From: Gordionus sp. m RMFG-2023
Lineage: Eukaryota > Nematomorpha > Gordioida > Chordodea > Parachordodidae
Reading direction: 5' to 3'
DNA length: 64,000 nt
Assembly (NCBI RefSeq): GCF_954871325.1
Contig: NC_088779.1
Span: 1,862,846-1,926,845 of the forward strand
Position 1 is the first letter of the stretch; every line of letters starts with the position of its first letter. Below, piece after piece: positions 24,901 to 35,094 of the stretch. The position numbers and the translations under genes are program-made. The notes under the pieces are model-generated. The model had not been told where the DNA came from. It worked only from the letters and a program-made list of their open reading frames with translations, and made no database searches.

Positions 24901-27900
24901 TGTCTAGTTTTTTTTTTTTAAAAAATTATGATTTAAATATAGATTCTTTTTTTATCAATTCAAAAATTCTGAGCTAAACCCGAAACCAAACCCGGGTTAA
25001 AAATATTTCCCTTAACCGATCCCGAGCCCACCTATTTTTTTTAATCTAAAACCGAACCCGAACCGAACCGAACCCGAACCGAACCCGAACCGAACCCGGG
25101 CTAAAATTTTGCCGGGTTCGCATCCCTGCTCGAATCAAATCGAATTTATATACGATTAAACTTATTATTCACACACTGATAGCAATGACGATGGTCAATT
25201 TTCAAATAAATAAAATAATCGTTAAAATTAATGATAAAAAAAAATTAAATCATTTTTCAATTTTATCCATTCTATTTATTTTTATATTTTGAAGAAAAAA
25301 TGACAAAAAAATATGCTAGCAAGATTAAAATCTTTTATTAATGATCCTTTTTTCCGATAAGGAATGGACGAAAAAAAAAATAATTCCAAGGCCAAAAGTA
25401 TACGAAATTATTTTCGAAATTTTGACGATAAAATTATCGAGTGGCCATTTTTAATTATATGTACAGTATAATCAGTCTGATTTATTTGGAATTTGTCATT
25501 ATCGATTTTCTTTTACATTTTGAAAAGTCGGTCTCAGTGGGTTTTTACCTTAATAGGGGGACATAGTTTTTAATGACGAGAGTCGAGAAAGAAGCCTGGG
25601 GAGGTAAAATGGAAAGTATTATTAGAGAAAGGGAGATAAGGATTTCCGTTGCGTCAAAGAATGGCAGATTAAACGCTCCAGAAATATAGGTAGGCGTGAA
25701 TGCGAGCTCATATTAAAAACGTTATAAAATATGAACCGGATGTTATAGTAACCCGCTTTTTTTCGATGAATTTACTATTTTTTAAAAAAAATAAACTATG
25801 CCCACCATTTTTATTTGCTTTTGAATGAGTTTTTTTGAGTCTTGGGAAGGAAGGAAGGAAGGAAGGAAGGAAGGAAGGAAGGAAGGAAGGAAGGAAGGAA
25901 GGAAGGAAGGAAGGAAGGAAGGAAGGAAAGAATGCATTTAAAATATATAAATTTTTATTTATCCTTTGCTCTCTCTACGAATCGTACTTGATACAGTTCT
26001 CACGTATTAGATCTAGTGTACATCTCTTAAAATCTCAATATTGGTTTTATTTTTTACTAACATTCGCAATATCGATTTTAATCCTCATACTTGTTAATAT
26101 CAATCATAATACACGCAAAATACATATAGATATATAAATATTTATTTTTTTATCCCTCGACTAAAACTTCAATATTTGTTTTTTTTGTTAAGCCAATTAT
26201 AATTGCTTGTATTGATTATTAACATTTCAACTCACTCATAATATATTAATGTAATTTCTCTCTAAAACCTGTTGCTCTCAAAACTTCAACATTGGTTTCT
26301 TTAGTACCTTATATTTATTTACATATCACCTCATATAATATAGTTTTTTATCCTCTCTAAGATCTTTCGAATTTTTCCTTATTCCATTCTCCCTCCCCCT
26401 ATTTTTCAAAATGTCTAGTTTTATTTTCATTAAACTCTCCCACCATTAGATTTTATAGTAAATGCATGTTTGCATTGATTGAAGTGATTTCAATTTAACC
26501 ATTAATTTAGATGGAATTCAGAGGAATTCAATTCTGAAAATTCCCCTCCATTTTCCCCAGATTATTTTATAAGATTTCCTTCTACTTCGCGTGATAACCT
26601 CATTCCCGGAGATCTCTGCTAAAACAGTTTAAATTCCGACTCCTCTTCCAGATCCTCATGTTTAGACCTAATTAGTTAGTTGATGGTTCCGAGTTCTGGT
26701 TAAACCCTCCAATAGCAGCTTCTAGATAAAGTGTTCGCTAAATGATTAATCTTGTTCTCTAAGTCTTAACTCAATATGCGGAAAATTTAGCCCTAAAAAA
26801 TTTTGACCTTGGTGATATTAGCAGTTCTGCTCGAATTTTTGATATGATATAATTTCTCGGATCAACATCAATACTTTCCAACAACTTGTAGCCATCGGCG
26901 CCATTTTCTAACATTAATCCCTCTTAGTAATGAAGTCCTTGAGAACCTGATGTCCTTTAAAATGGTGGCAGGTAGTTTAAACGGTTTCAAATTTGTTGAC
27001 TGAATCAAATGCCCTGATATTGTTTTTACTGACCCCTTAAAAAATCATTAACCGAATTCTTGTAATATTATTCTCATAATGTGAGTTCCTCTTCCTATAC
27101 TTCCTATTCCAGTTGGCGCACCCTCTTGTGTTATTAACCAACCTGGATCGGACGGTAGTATTAGAACGCATAACTGATGGGTCGTATTAGTTGTCGAAAT
27201 CATATTAGACAGAATTCGTTCTACGGTCATTCCCCCGGTTAGGCTTCAGAGATCGGATTCGGTTGCGAAGTGGCCCCTCTCACGTTGTACGTACTTTTAT
27301 GATGAGCTCGATAAATATTTCTGCAAATTAAGACTTCAGAAGTGGCCTTCAAAATAGCATCCATAAAGGTTCGCTCTTGCCATCCTTCTTTTTCCTACAT
27401 ATGGTCATATTATCAACTCTCGCTATGGCTTCCTCTTACTCAAATTTAGAGTTTACTTTATTATCGCAAGAGGGAATTCAAAGGTCGATCATCTGGATCC
27501 CTTGCAAACTATTAGGCATTAATGCCTCAGGCATAAAATCTTAAAGAATGATTTCAACTCTGATTTATATCTTGAGGGTTCCTTGAACCTAAATTTGTGC
27601 GATTGAGATGAGTTGTAGGCCTCTAAAAGTAGCCTTGATATCCAGCCTCAACATAAAGATGTTATTTCCCCCCCTTTCCCACGATGAACTCTCTCCTGTA
27701 GGTTCAACTATAGGGTTTTCAACAAGAAAAATTGACTAATCTCTTTTTAAATCCCTAAACAATTTTCCTCATTCCACTAGTCAGTTTTTGTTCCTCACTC
27801 AAAATTCTTTCTTGCTCATTTTTATATCTTCCCCAGCCTTCCAATATAATTCCCTTCCAAATTCCTTTTTGAATATAAAATTTAAACGTTTCATCTAAAT

Positions 27901-30900
27901 ACTTTCTTAGTCCTAAAATTTTCCGATTCAAAATATAATAAGTCCGAGCCCAATTTAGGGTCGCTATAACGTGTCATCGTGATATAAATGGCAATTTCAT
28001 AAATTCCAATTTCGCGCGTTATTAACCGCGTGACTTTGATGGCCGAGTTTTCCGAATCTCGCAGATTTCACTTTCAAGCGTTATAGCGGGATTCAGGCTG
28101 ACATGCAGGGTTCAGCCATTGTCGATGAAGAATTATTAAATCTCTGGTGCTATTTTATAAAAATTTCCCAATGATAAAATTATGCTTTTCGCAAAAAAAT
28201 ATTAAATTTTATCAAATTTTTTTTTTCTCGAATTCAACCTTCAAAAAGATTCAAATTTTTTTTTTTTTCAAAAAGAAAAATGATATTTTTGCCATTCACC
28301 AAAAAAATTTTTTTAAGAAAATCAGCTGTATTATATCTACCATTTGTTTCTAAGAGGTGTCCTATGTTCAACTTTCTTGAAGTGCGTCTCGTATTCAGGC
28401 AATCCTACACAATTATTGTATTTGAGTGACCCGTGTGTCTCAGCCGTTAGATACCCCGATTTTATAATCGGTTTAAGTTTCGAAATCTTCACGGTTATAA
28501 CTATAGCGAGTCGGTAATCAAGAAATGATTTAACTAAGTATCCGCTAATATACATCAAAAATGGATCTCATTGCGTTTTAGTCAGACCTGCAGGACCGGA
28601 CCAAAGCCCGTTCCGAGTATGGAGCGAATGAAAATAAAGCTAGGCTATTTCAAACCAAAATATAATTCTAGGAAATTTCATAAATTTTCAAAAAAATTTA
28701 GCATACGACTTTCCTTAAAATTTTAAAATTAAGATTTTACACTTTCCGAATTTTTTTTTAAACAGTTTTGGACACCGCCAATTTCCAAGTTATCAGATAC
28801 TAAAATCTGAAAAACTTATAGTAATGACATATTCTTTTCGGCCCAAATTTATTTTTTGTAAACCGTGCTGTAAAAAAAAAAATTTTCTATATCCGGGCCG
28901 AAAAGTAATTTTTTTCGGATAATTCGAGTTAGGCTAAAAAATATTCTAAACCGGGCCGGGCTGTGCAATTTGCGGGTCTCAGATTTTAATATAATTTGGT
29001 CGTTTATTTAGTAAATTGTTATACGCTGTCTAACTGCGCACCATCTCATTACCCGGGGTATGAGAATCGAGTGAGAAGACAGACATCATACAGAACTTGT
29101 TAAGAAATCTCCAAAATATTTAAAATGCAAGGAAGACTCGTGCTTAATGTACATTAACGGCGGATGGATACTTAATGCATATCGCGTCCCAACTTTATAT
29201 CCACTAAATATACATATCCCGTAGAAGCCTTATCTTCATAAAAATACCATCCCACCTGGATTGAAACCAAGGTCGAAATTTAGTGATTCCTCAATCACAA
29301 GATCCCTTCTGAGCCACATGCTACTCAAAAAGAGCGATTTTTTTTGTGTACGACTTTATTAATAGCACAAAGAAACTTTGCACATAACTACCCTCCTTTT
29401 AGGGTAGCCAACCCTGGCATCAATGGTCCTTTTTCGAATATGTATACTGATATAATTCGTAAAAATGACAGGTGTAAATATGGGTTATATAATAATTTTA
29501 AATATGGTTCAGTTTCACTTTTGGGAGATTTTTGATGATAAATGTTCTAGCGAATAAATGCGTCGACGCAAATATAAATTTCTATTTAATCTTTCTCTCT
29601 TTCTTCTTTCCTTTCATTTATTCTTTTTTGTCACTTTCCTTTCCATCCCTTATTCTTTCCTTTCATTCCTTTAAGTTTAAACAAGGCATATATTACATTT
29701 TATTTAACATCCTTATCATTTCACCAATCAGGGGAGTTTAAAAAAAATTATCATAACTTGCTTTCCGTGGCGGAAATTTTAAAAGCGGAAAAATTTATTC
29801 TAAAAAAAATTAACTTACGACGTTGAGGGGAATTTTGTAACCGGGTAGGTACTTGACGTTCTCGTGATCTGAGTTGAGGATCTCAGTCAGTTTTCGGTTA
29901 TTGACAACCTCCTCGTAAACGTACATTTTAACCGTGTTGTCAAACTTGTCGGCGTGTTTCTTAACGTTCTCCCCGATAATCCTCGCTATAACGGTCCCCC
30001 TTTATGAGAATTAAAATTAAGTGTCACGTGGTTTCTTAAAGTGTGGACCGATGGGACATTTGGGGCCAGTTGAAATGGGGCCAATCTGACCAAATTTAAA
30101 AAGGGCGAAGGCCCTATAAAGAATCGGTGCATCAACTCCTCGTCTTACTTCTTATATGCGATAATCTAAATTTTCGGTATATTTTATATGGGAGAAAGAA
30201 AAGGATTGATTTTGGAGCTAGAGAATGATTGGATTGACATTTGGGCAATGATATATCAGACCTGCAGGCCCGGTCCGCCGTATTTTAATTTTTTTAAATA
30301 TATCCGGATCAGGCCTACTATTTTTTTTAAAAAATAACCGGGCCGGACCGGGTTTGAAATTCTTTTTAAAAAATAACCTGGCCGGACCGGGTTTGAAATT
30401 CTTTTTAAAAAATAACCGGGCCGGATCGGGTTTGAAATTCTTTTTAAAAAAAAATTCCGAGTCGGGCCGTATATTTTAAAACGCAATATTTTAAATCGCC
30501 ATTATTAGCTACAAGAATCAAAAATAAATATAATATATTTTTAAAAAATCCGGGCCGAGCCTGAAAATATATAACCCGGGCCGGGCCGAAAAAATTTCTG
30601 AAAAAAATCCGGACCGGGCCTTGCAAATGATACCTCTGCAGGTCTCTGCTGAGATATATCAATTAATGGTAGCCATTCGGCCAAAATCGTATAGCTAAAG
30701 GGGTCAAGAATTTTTCTATGAAGGGGCAATAAAAACACAAAAATTCTTAATCCTGTAGGCGTTCTATTTGCGGCCTCTCATAAAAAGTTATATTGTATTC
30801 TGATCTGGAAGGAGATGGGGCGGACATTCGTAAAAAAAAATAAACTTCTGAAAGCAAAGTCGAAAAAAATAAAGTTTATACGCCATCTATTGCGCTAAAG

Positions 30901-33481
30901 TTTATTCGATTAAATTTTATCGGGCCGTATTATGGTTATATAACTCTTTATTAACATTTTTTACAGCGGCATCGAATAATTGTAAGATGATTCACAATAG
31001 ACATAAAAACAAATTTGGGAGGGCATGCAAAAAATATTTTGAGTAGGAAAAGTTAGCATTTTTAATGGTGGGCTAAATTGGCTTTTAAAAAAGACATCAT
31101 TTAAAATGGTTTATAAGACAAATCAACCTTTTGTCTGCCAATTAACGTCATCTATAAAATTATAGGGTCAGTCTGACCCCCAAAAAAATATTAGTGTTAC
31201 ATTTCTTTCATACGCTTCCCCTTTATGCCGAAAATTTTAAATTTATTGCAGCACAAACAATGTGGAGACGAAAGACTAAGAATGACTGAATAAAGAGGTG
31301 CACCAAAACGGAAGTAAGAGGATCAAGACCTCGAGGAAGTCCCAAGATGATGTGGACAGAGTTTTGGATCTTAAAAATAGCGATGGAAGACAAAAATGGA
31401 GAAAGAATCAGAGAGGAAACTGGCTTACTTAGGGTAAACCTGGAAATCGCCATTAAAAAAAGAAGAAGAAGCATTAAAATAGGAAATAAAATAAATATTT
31501 CAAGTATTTTTTCCCTTATAAGTTTTTTTAAGGCCACAACTGTACAGGCCAATTTGGACCTTAGGCTAGAATAACGAATTTCAATTTTGCAGGTCACAAA
31601 AAGATATAAAAAAATTTTGCGATAGTTACCCGGCTTTCTATTATCCATTTCTATTATCCACTAAAAAGATAAATTTAATATTAAATATTGGATTGTTGAA
31701 CATATTTACCATTCAAAAAAAAATTGGATAGAGTTAATTTTAAAGATTGATTGTGAATAAAATCATGTTCAGATAAGTTTCTTTGTGTGAAAATCTGAAT
31801 ATAGTTGATCAGATCAGTAAAGAAATTGTGGATTCTACCCCATCCCCAATAAAATGTATCTTAAATATTATTCAATATAGTTAACTATATTAATTTAATA
31901 AATATAAGCTAAAAATGTGAGCTCTAAAAAAATTATAATAGTTAAAAAAATAAAGTTCAAAATTTTATTAAAATGCATTTTTAAAAAGCAGATGTATTCA
32001 CCTAAAATAAATTATAAATTATCTTTTTAAAAAAACCATATTTGCTTTTTGTATTAAAAAAATAAAGGGTATGGAAAATTTTTACAAAATCACACAAAAA
32101 AAGTAGATGGAACAAAACAAAAATAAATAAATTCCCTCAGTATTTTATAGATATAGTATTTTAATGTTTAATATATTTATGAGATTAAATTCATCAAAAT
32201 ATTTGCTGTCTGGTCAGAATAGATAAATAAATAATAATATTTCAATCTTAACATTAAATCTTAGATATCTTATCCACTAACATATATCAGGCATTCATCC
32301 ATATTTCATATATAAATATAATTGTAAAAAAAATATAGAATTTTTAAAAAAAATTAACTAAATCTTAATTTATTTTTAATATTGCTTTATATACATATAT
32401 CAATTATAATGTAAAGGGAGAAGTAAGCCTACCAGAGTCATAATAAAAACAATTCCCTCGGTCTCCCAAAACATGAGAATCCTCATGAGACTCTTACCCA
32501 TGATTTGATTTGTACCTTTAATTTAATACTTGTTCTTCACACTTCTGATCTACCATTCATATAAGTCAGTCCTATTGGTTTTAAATAGAAACTAGACTAG
32601 TAGGGAGATTAATTTTTTGTATAAGGTCAATAGTCTGGGCAAGTTTTTTTAAAGCATTCCAGCCTGAACCATGATTTGGAGTGGTACACCTACACTTATA
32701 TAATTTTAATAAATGTCTAAATATTAATCGCAATAGCATTTAGTGCATACAAATTATTCATATTTATGTTATTTGTTATTCCTTTTTCCAGAGCAGTTTC
32801 CATTCAATCATTTCCCATTTCCCACATTAAATCTATTATTAAGAAAAAACTATATTTATAGTTTTAACCAAACACAACATTTTTTCCTATCATCAAATAT
32901 ATTTTGCAAAGTAAGGTGATGTTGTTAAAAAAGAAACATCTTTCCAATAAAATGAAGCTATGAATATAACTTTAGAAGCTATGAATATGAACTTTAGAAT
33001 ATAAATATAAAAATGGAATTGATATCCCCCATCTCATTCAATTATAAGCATGTCTTTTAACAGGGATGTTAAAATTTATTATTCAAGATATATCAATATA
33101 ATTGTTTTATCATGTGTATTTATGATATTTAAATATAAAACTATAAGCCTAGATGAAACATAACCAGGGAACAAATTTAATACAAAAAAAGGTTGATCTT
33201 AGACCTGTATTTTTTTTAAATCTGTGTTCAAAGTCAGTTTTTTTTAGTCCATACCAGTCTTTAAGTTTTTTTAGTCCCAAAGTAGATATCATATTTAATT
33301 TAAAAATGTTAGTATTACTTTTTATACAAATTTTAACAAATGAAATACCAGAGTTAGGATATATTGATATTAATCGATGTTTATAAAGAGGCAAAAAAAA
33401 TATATGTATTAATAAAATAGCAGAGTATTATACATACCAGTTTCCTGATCCAATAATTGCTACTTTTTTAATTTGAGCCAT
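12914..33481 (-). CDS. GPD1: Glycerol-3-phosphate dehydrogenase [NAD+], cytosolic, 9 exons
   Basis: This enzyme interconverts dihydroxyacetone phosphate and sn-glycerol-3-phosphate with NADH in the cytosol (glycerophosphate shuttle, glycerolipid precursor). Exons, 5' to 3': 33481-33438, 29999-29819, 19096-18956, 18355-18214, 17472-17360, 15396-15318, 14358-14204, 13602-13496 and 13014-12914. All have AG/GT borders and join in phase to 1063 nt, about 354 codons; the human enzyme has 349. The protein starts [16 protein letters not shown], which holds the GxGxxG NAD-binding loop. It carries HENVKYLPG, the SLIKG lysine, [16 protein letters not shown], the catalytic lysine of CGALKN (exon 5/6 junction), [21 protein letters not shown] and LNGQKLQGP. 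Exon 9 ends at a strong GTAAGT donor after [10 protein letters not shown], so a short terminal exon is expected but was not located. Introns of 0.5-10.7 kb are full of mobile elements. It is divergent from STK11IP. Confidence 0.95.
13915..14035. mobile_element. Diverged family A MITE remnant in GPD1 intron 7
   Basis: GCGGAGCGGCTAACTAAATA and the distal CCATTTGACAAAACGA resemble family A arms, much decayed. The termini cannot be defined. Confidence 0.35.
15648..15978. mobile_element. hAT-like MITE, family B, in GPD1 intron 5
   Basis: The termini are CAATGACATAAAATAATACC and the inverse ending TATGTAATTG. Flanks TTTTTGAC (15640-15647) and ATTTTAAC (15979-15986) agree at 6 of 8 positions. The CAGCTGGATCCGCC and CCCCAGCTGTTTT blocks and the ATTATCTCGATGATCAGG core are present. 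The 62-codon ORF here is part of the repeat. Confidence 0.75.
17667..17839. mobile_element. hAT-like MITE, family C, in GPD1 intron 4
   Basis: It begins CAGGACTTGTAGGCTCGG and ends CTGCAGGTTTCTG. The interior has CCGGGCCGGGAC and CCCGGACCGGGGCGGGCC separated by T-rich spacers. The flanks do not give a clear duplication. Confidence 0.65.
18097..18130 (+). repeat. (GAAA)n microsatellite
   Basis: About eight tetranucleotide units lie in GPD1 intron 4, close to the exon 4 end at 18214. Confidence 0.8.
18825..18890. mobile_element. Family A MITE remnant in GPD1 intron 3
   Basis: CCAAAATCTTGAGTTAGTCG and GTCGGCTAAATCGATCCG match the right arm of family A. It lies 66 bases from the 3' end of GPD1 exon 3. 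Confidence 0.45.
19312..19495. mobile_element. MITE, family B2, in GPD1 intron 2
   Basis: It contains GGGGTCAGCTGTGGGTGTCAT and, inverted, AAAATGGCGCTACAGCTGAC followed by GGACACTTTTAAATGCAC. The partner copy is at 11965-12165. Confidence 0.65.
19896..20283 (+). repeat. About 200-bp unit in tandem, repeated inverted at 21031-21295
   Basis: Two head-to-tail units (about 19896-20096 and 20097-20283) share GAGAATTTGTAATGTGTAAT, GTTAATGTTGATGTGTTAAT and GTGCAGGAAACTTCTGTTGT. The same unit, with partial neighbours on both sides, returns inverted at 21031-21295. About 750 bases (20284-21030) separate the arms. The array forms the upstream part of the insertion that carries the reverse transcriptase. 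ORFs at 20918-21167 are shadows of the repeat. Confidence 0.8.
21787..24597 (+). mobile_element. LINE-type reverse-transcriptase element, decayed
   Basis: The longest intact frame is 22514-24169, and the same reading extends upstream with family-typical [13 protein letters not shown] and ALRLLASDD. Visible RT landmarks are [25 protein letters not shown], motif A DFSNAFNS, motif [14 protein letters not shown] and motif C WYIDDG. Downstream come paired cysteines and GKRPDG...WDFTCID, resembling a PD-(D/E)XK (restriction-like) endonuclease, then [11 protein letters not shown] at the C-terminus. The N-terminus has a small CPTC finger-like start. This domain order is that of an invertebrate RT family with an R2-like layout. 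It is broken, with roughly four interruptions, so it is not active as it stands. It lies in GPD1 intron 2, opposite to the gene. The A-rich end near 24780 (GAAATAAAGAGAG) fits a LINE tail. Confidence 0.85.
25845..25928 (+). repeat. (GGAA)21 microsatellite
   Basis: An uninterrupted 84-base GGAA array in GPD1 intron 2. A 100-codon ORF starting at 25835 is an artefact of the repeat (KEGR repeats). Confidence 0.95.
26600..28000 (-). mobile_element. Possible decayed retroelement fossil in GPD1 intron 2
   Basis: The base composition is more even and homopolymers are fewer than in flanking intron. Reading the minus strand gives short coding-like stretches, the longest at 27048-27230. One short stretch resembles the NxLADxLSR end of retroelement RNase H domains. 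The family is not assigned. It is heavily broken and no termini were found. Confidence 0.25.
28583..28982. mobile_element. hAT-like MITE, family C, in GPD1 intron 2
   Basis: It starts CAGACCTGCAGGACCGG and ends TTGCGGGTCTCAG. Flanks GTTTTAGT (28575-28582) and ATTTTAAT (28983-28990) match at 6 of 8. The middle (about 28620-28870) is not typical of the family and may be an insertion. Confidence 0.65.
29253..29335 (-). repeat. tRNA-derived (SINE-like) segment
   Basis: The minus strand shows a Pol III A-box-like TGGCTCAGAAGG. A possible anticodon-type hairpin follows (GTGAT stem, 6-nt loop, ATCAC), then a B-box-like GGTTTCAATCC. No acceptor stem pairs, so it is not a functional tRNA gene. Confidence 0.45.
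30257..30648. mobile_element. hAT-like MITE, family C, expanded interior
   Basis: The termini are CAGACCTGCAGGCCCGG and CTGCAGGTCTCTG. The interior holds about four tandem units of roughly 39 bp (30320-30450), each with AACCGGGCCGGACCGGGTTT followed by a T/A-rich spacer. The same motif continues near 30545-30625. ORFs on the minus strand here (30256-30738) are translations of the repeat (PVRPGYFLK units). Confidence 0.75.
31232..31480 (+). mobile_element. LINE 3' fragment (RT C-terminal region)
   Basis: One frame reads [14 protein letters not shown] followed by [16 protein letters not shown]. This resembles the GxRxRGRPKxxW tail found after the reverse transcriptase of many LINEs. It is a short 5'-truncated relic in GPD1 intron 1, oriented opposite to GPD1. 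Confidence 0.5.
31650..33437. other. GPD1 intron 1, A/T-rich, no feature recognised
   Basis: Very A/T-rich single-copy-looking sequence. A pair of opposed 77-81 codon ORFs at 33149-33394 has no family resemblance. No clear mobile element was seen. Confidence 0.5.
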
Positions 33482-35094
33482 ATTTTAAACTTTTAAGAAA
33501 TTTAAGCTTCCAATTACTATGCAAATATGTAAAAGGTGAAATTTAAAAATGGATAGAATCTGCCTCTTTAATTACCTCTAGAAGATATAATTATATGAAC
33601 TAACCGTTAACTGGTTAAATAGCGATAGTAAAAAGTATATTCTTAAACAAAGATGGTAAAATTATATAAATTACGTTTAATAAAATATGCGTATTTTTTT
33701 GTTATATAGCTTAAGCCTCGCTATTTATCATATTTCGCGATTTTAACCCATATCTGAAGAGGGTATAATATGTCTGATGTATACCAGTCGGTGATATATG
33801 AGGATCATTAATTATAATCAGGTGTGTATTTTGAGATGGATCGCGAACTGCAAATTTTTTCTTAATTTATTAGTTCGCTTTCCAAATTTCCAGGAGAGGC
33901 TGAATACCCCCCCCCCGCCCAAGGTGTATATTTTTATAATATTTAAAATATGTTTAATTTAAATCCCCTTTCTCCTTAATATTATAATTATAAAAATAAA
34001 AATTTCATAGGTTTTATTTTAATATTTTTGTTTTCTTTATTTTTATAGAAGTTTTTATTAGTCGTGCTTATCAACCTAAATAATTTGTTCCAAATATGAA
34101 ATCATAACAATGTTTTAAATATCCTACTAAATTCGGATTAGTTATCTATACATTGTTAGGTCAGTATAAATGATTCCAAAAAATTTTTTTTAGTAAGTTT
34201 TATTTTTATTAATATTAAATTCCCTCACTTCATATCAGTTGTACAAAACTCTTCTTCAAAGATTTTAAAGCAACTCAATTTGAGCAAAATCTTTCGAGTT
34301 CGTGAAATTTAAGATCTTTATTTTTAAAAAATATTGAAGATTTTTTATTTAAAATATTTTTGATCAGCGATGATCTTCATATTATAAAATATTTTAATAT
34401 ACTATCATTTTCATAATATTTTTTTCAAAGTAAATGGGTTCATAAAATATTAAAATTAAAATTGAATGAAGATGTACCATAAAAAGATTACAAATCTTTT
34501 TTTTGACACAAATAGGTAAAAATTCATATGTTAATAAATTGTTATATTAAAATTTCAAAGAAGATGTAATCTAATACAGAAAAGCGACAATCGTTCTAAT
34601 CGTTATATTTTTTAAACATTTTTTTTGATAAAATGGGTAAAATTTATATTATTAAAAAATATTAAATTAAAATTTCAATGAAGATGTAAGGAACACCGAA
34701 AAGTAACAAGTGTCATAATCGGTAGTTTTTAACTTTTTTGAATTTTTTGATGCAAATTGGCTAAAATTTATTTTATTAACAAGTAAATTTAAAATTTCAA
34801 TAAACATGTACCATAGAAAAGTGATAAGTATCATAGGCAAAAATATTTTATATAAAAAATTTTCAAAGATCTAGATCTTTCAAGATCATTGTTCAAAATT
34901 TTTAAAAATTTGAAGATCTTTTTATTTTGAGCAAATGAATAACTCTGCATCAAAATTATTAGAGGCCATATTAGATGCCATTTTAGCTTTCTTGCTTTTT
35001 AGTATTATTTAATATTCGAAAGATTGGACCCAACTCCAAATAATCATATGATTGATTACTTAATTTACACCTATCCATTTTTTAAGATTTTATA
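33482..35094. promoter_or_regulatory. Divergent GPD1/STK11IP intergenic region with tandem repeats
   Basis: These 1.6 kb separate the two start codons and must hold both promoters and 5' leaders. An ATGCAAAT octamer lies near 33520, 40 bases upstream of the GPD1 start codon. About four degenerate tandem units of 77-122 bp fill 34431-34870. Each has A(A)TgGGTAAAAT-like sequence, AAAATTTCAATGAAGATGTA and GAAAAGTgA, starting near 34432, 34511, 34632 and 34755. A C run lies near 33908. No core promoter element can be assigned with confidence. Confidence 0.4.

Larger units (their letters stand above)
19586..25128. mobile_element. hAT-like MITE, family D, split by a 4.9-kb retroelement insertion
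   Basis: The ends are CAGGTATTCGAACC and GGTTCGCATCCCTG. Flanks CTCAAATC (19578-19585) and CTCGAATC (25129-25136) are an 8-bp duplication with one mismatch. The left part (19586-about 19894) and right part (about 24790-25128) are colinear, in reverse orientation, with the uninterrupted 748-bp copy at 55261-56008. The intervening 4.9 kb is therefore a later insertion. Subterminal tandem CGAACC/ACCCGA motifs are dense at both ends. Confidence 0.85.

Noticed and set aside
25835-26137. 100-codon ORF with KEGR repeats
   Set aside because: It is the (GGAA)21 microsatellite read in one frame.
30256-30738. Overlapping minus-strand ORFs with PVRPGYFLK repeats
   Set aside because: They are translations of the 39-bp tandem units of a family C MITE.
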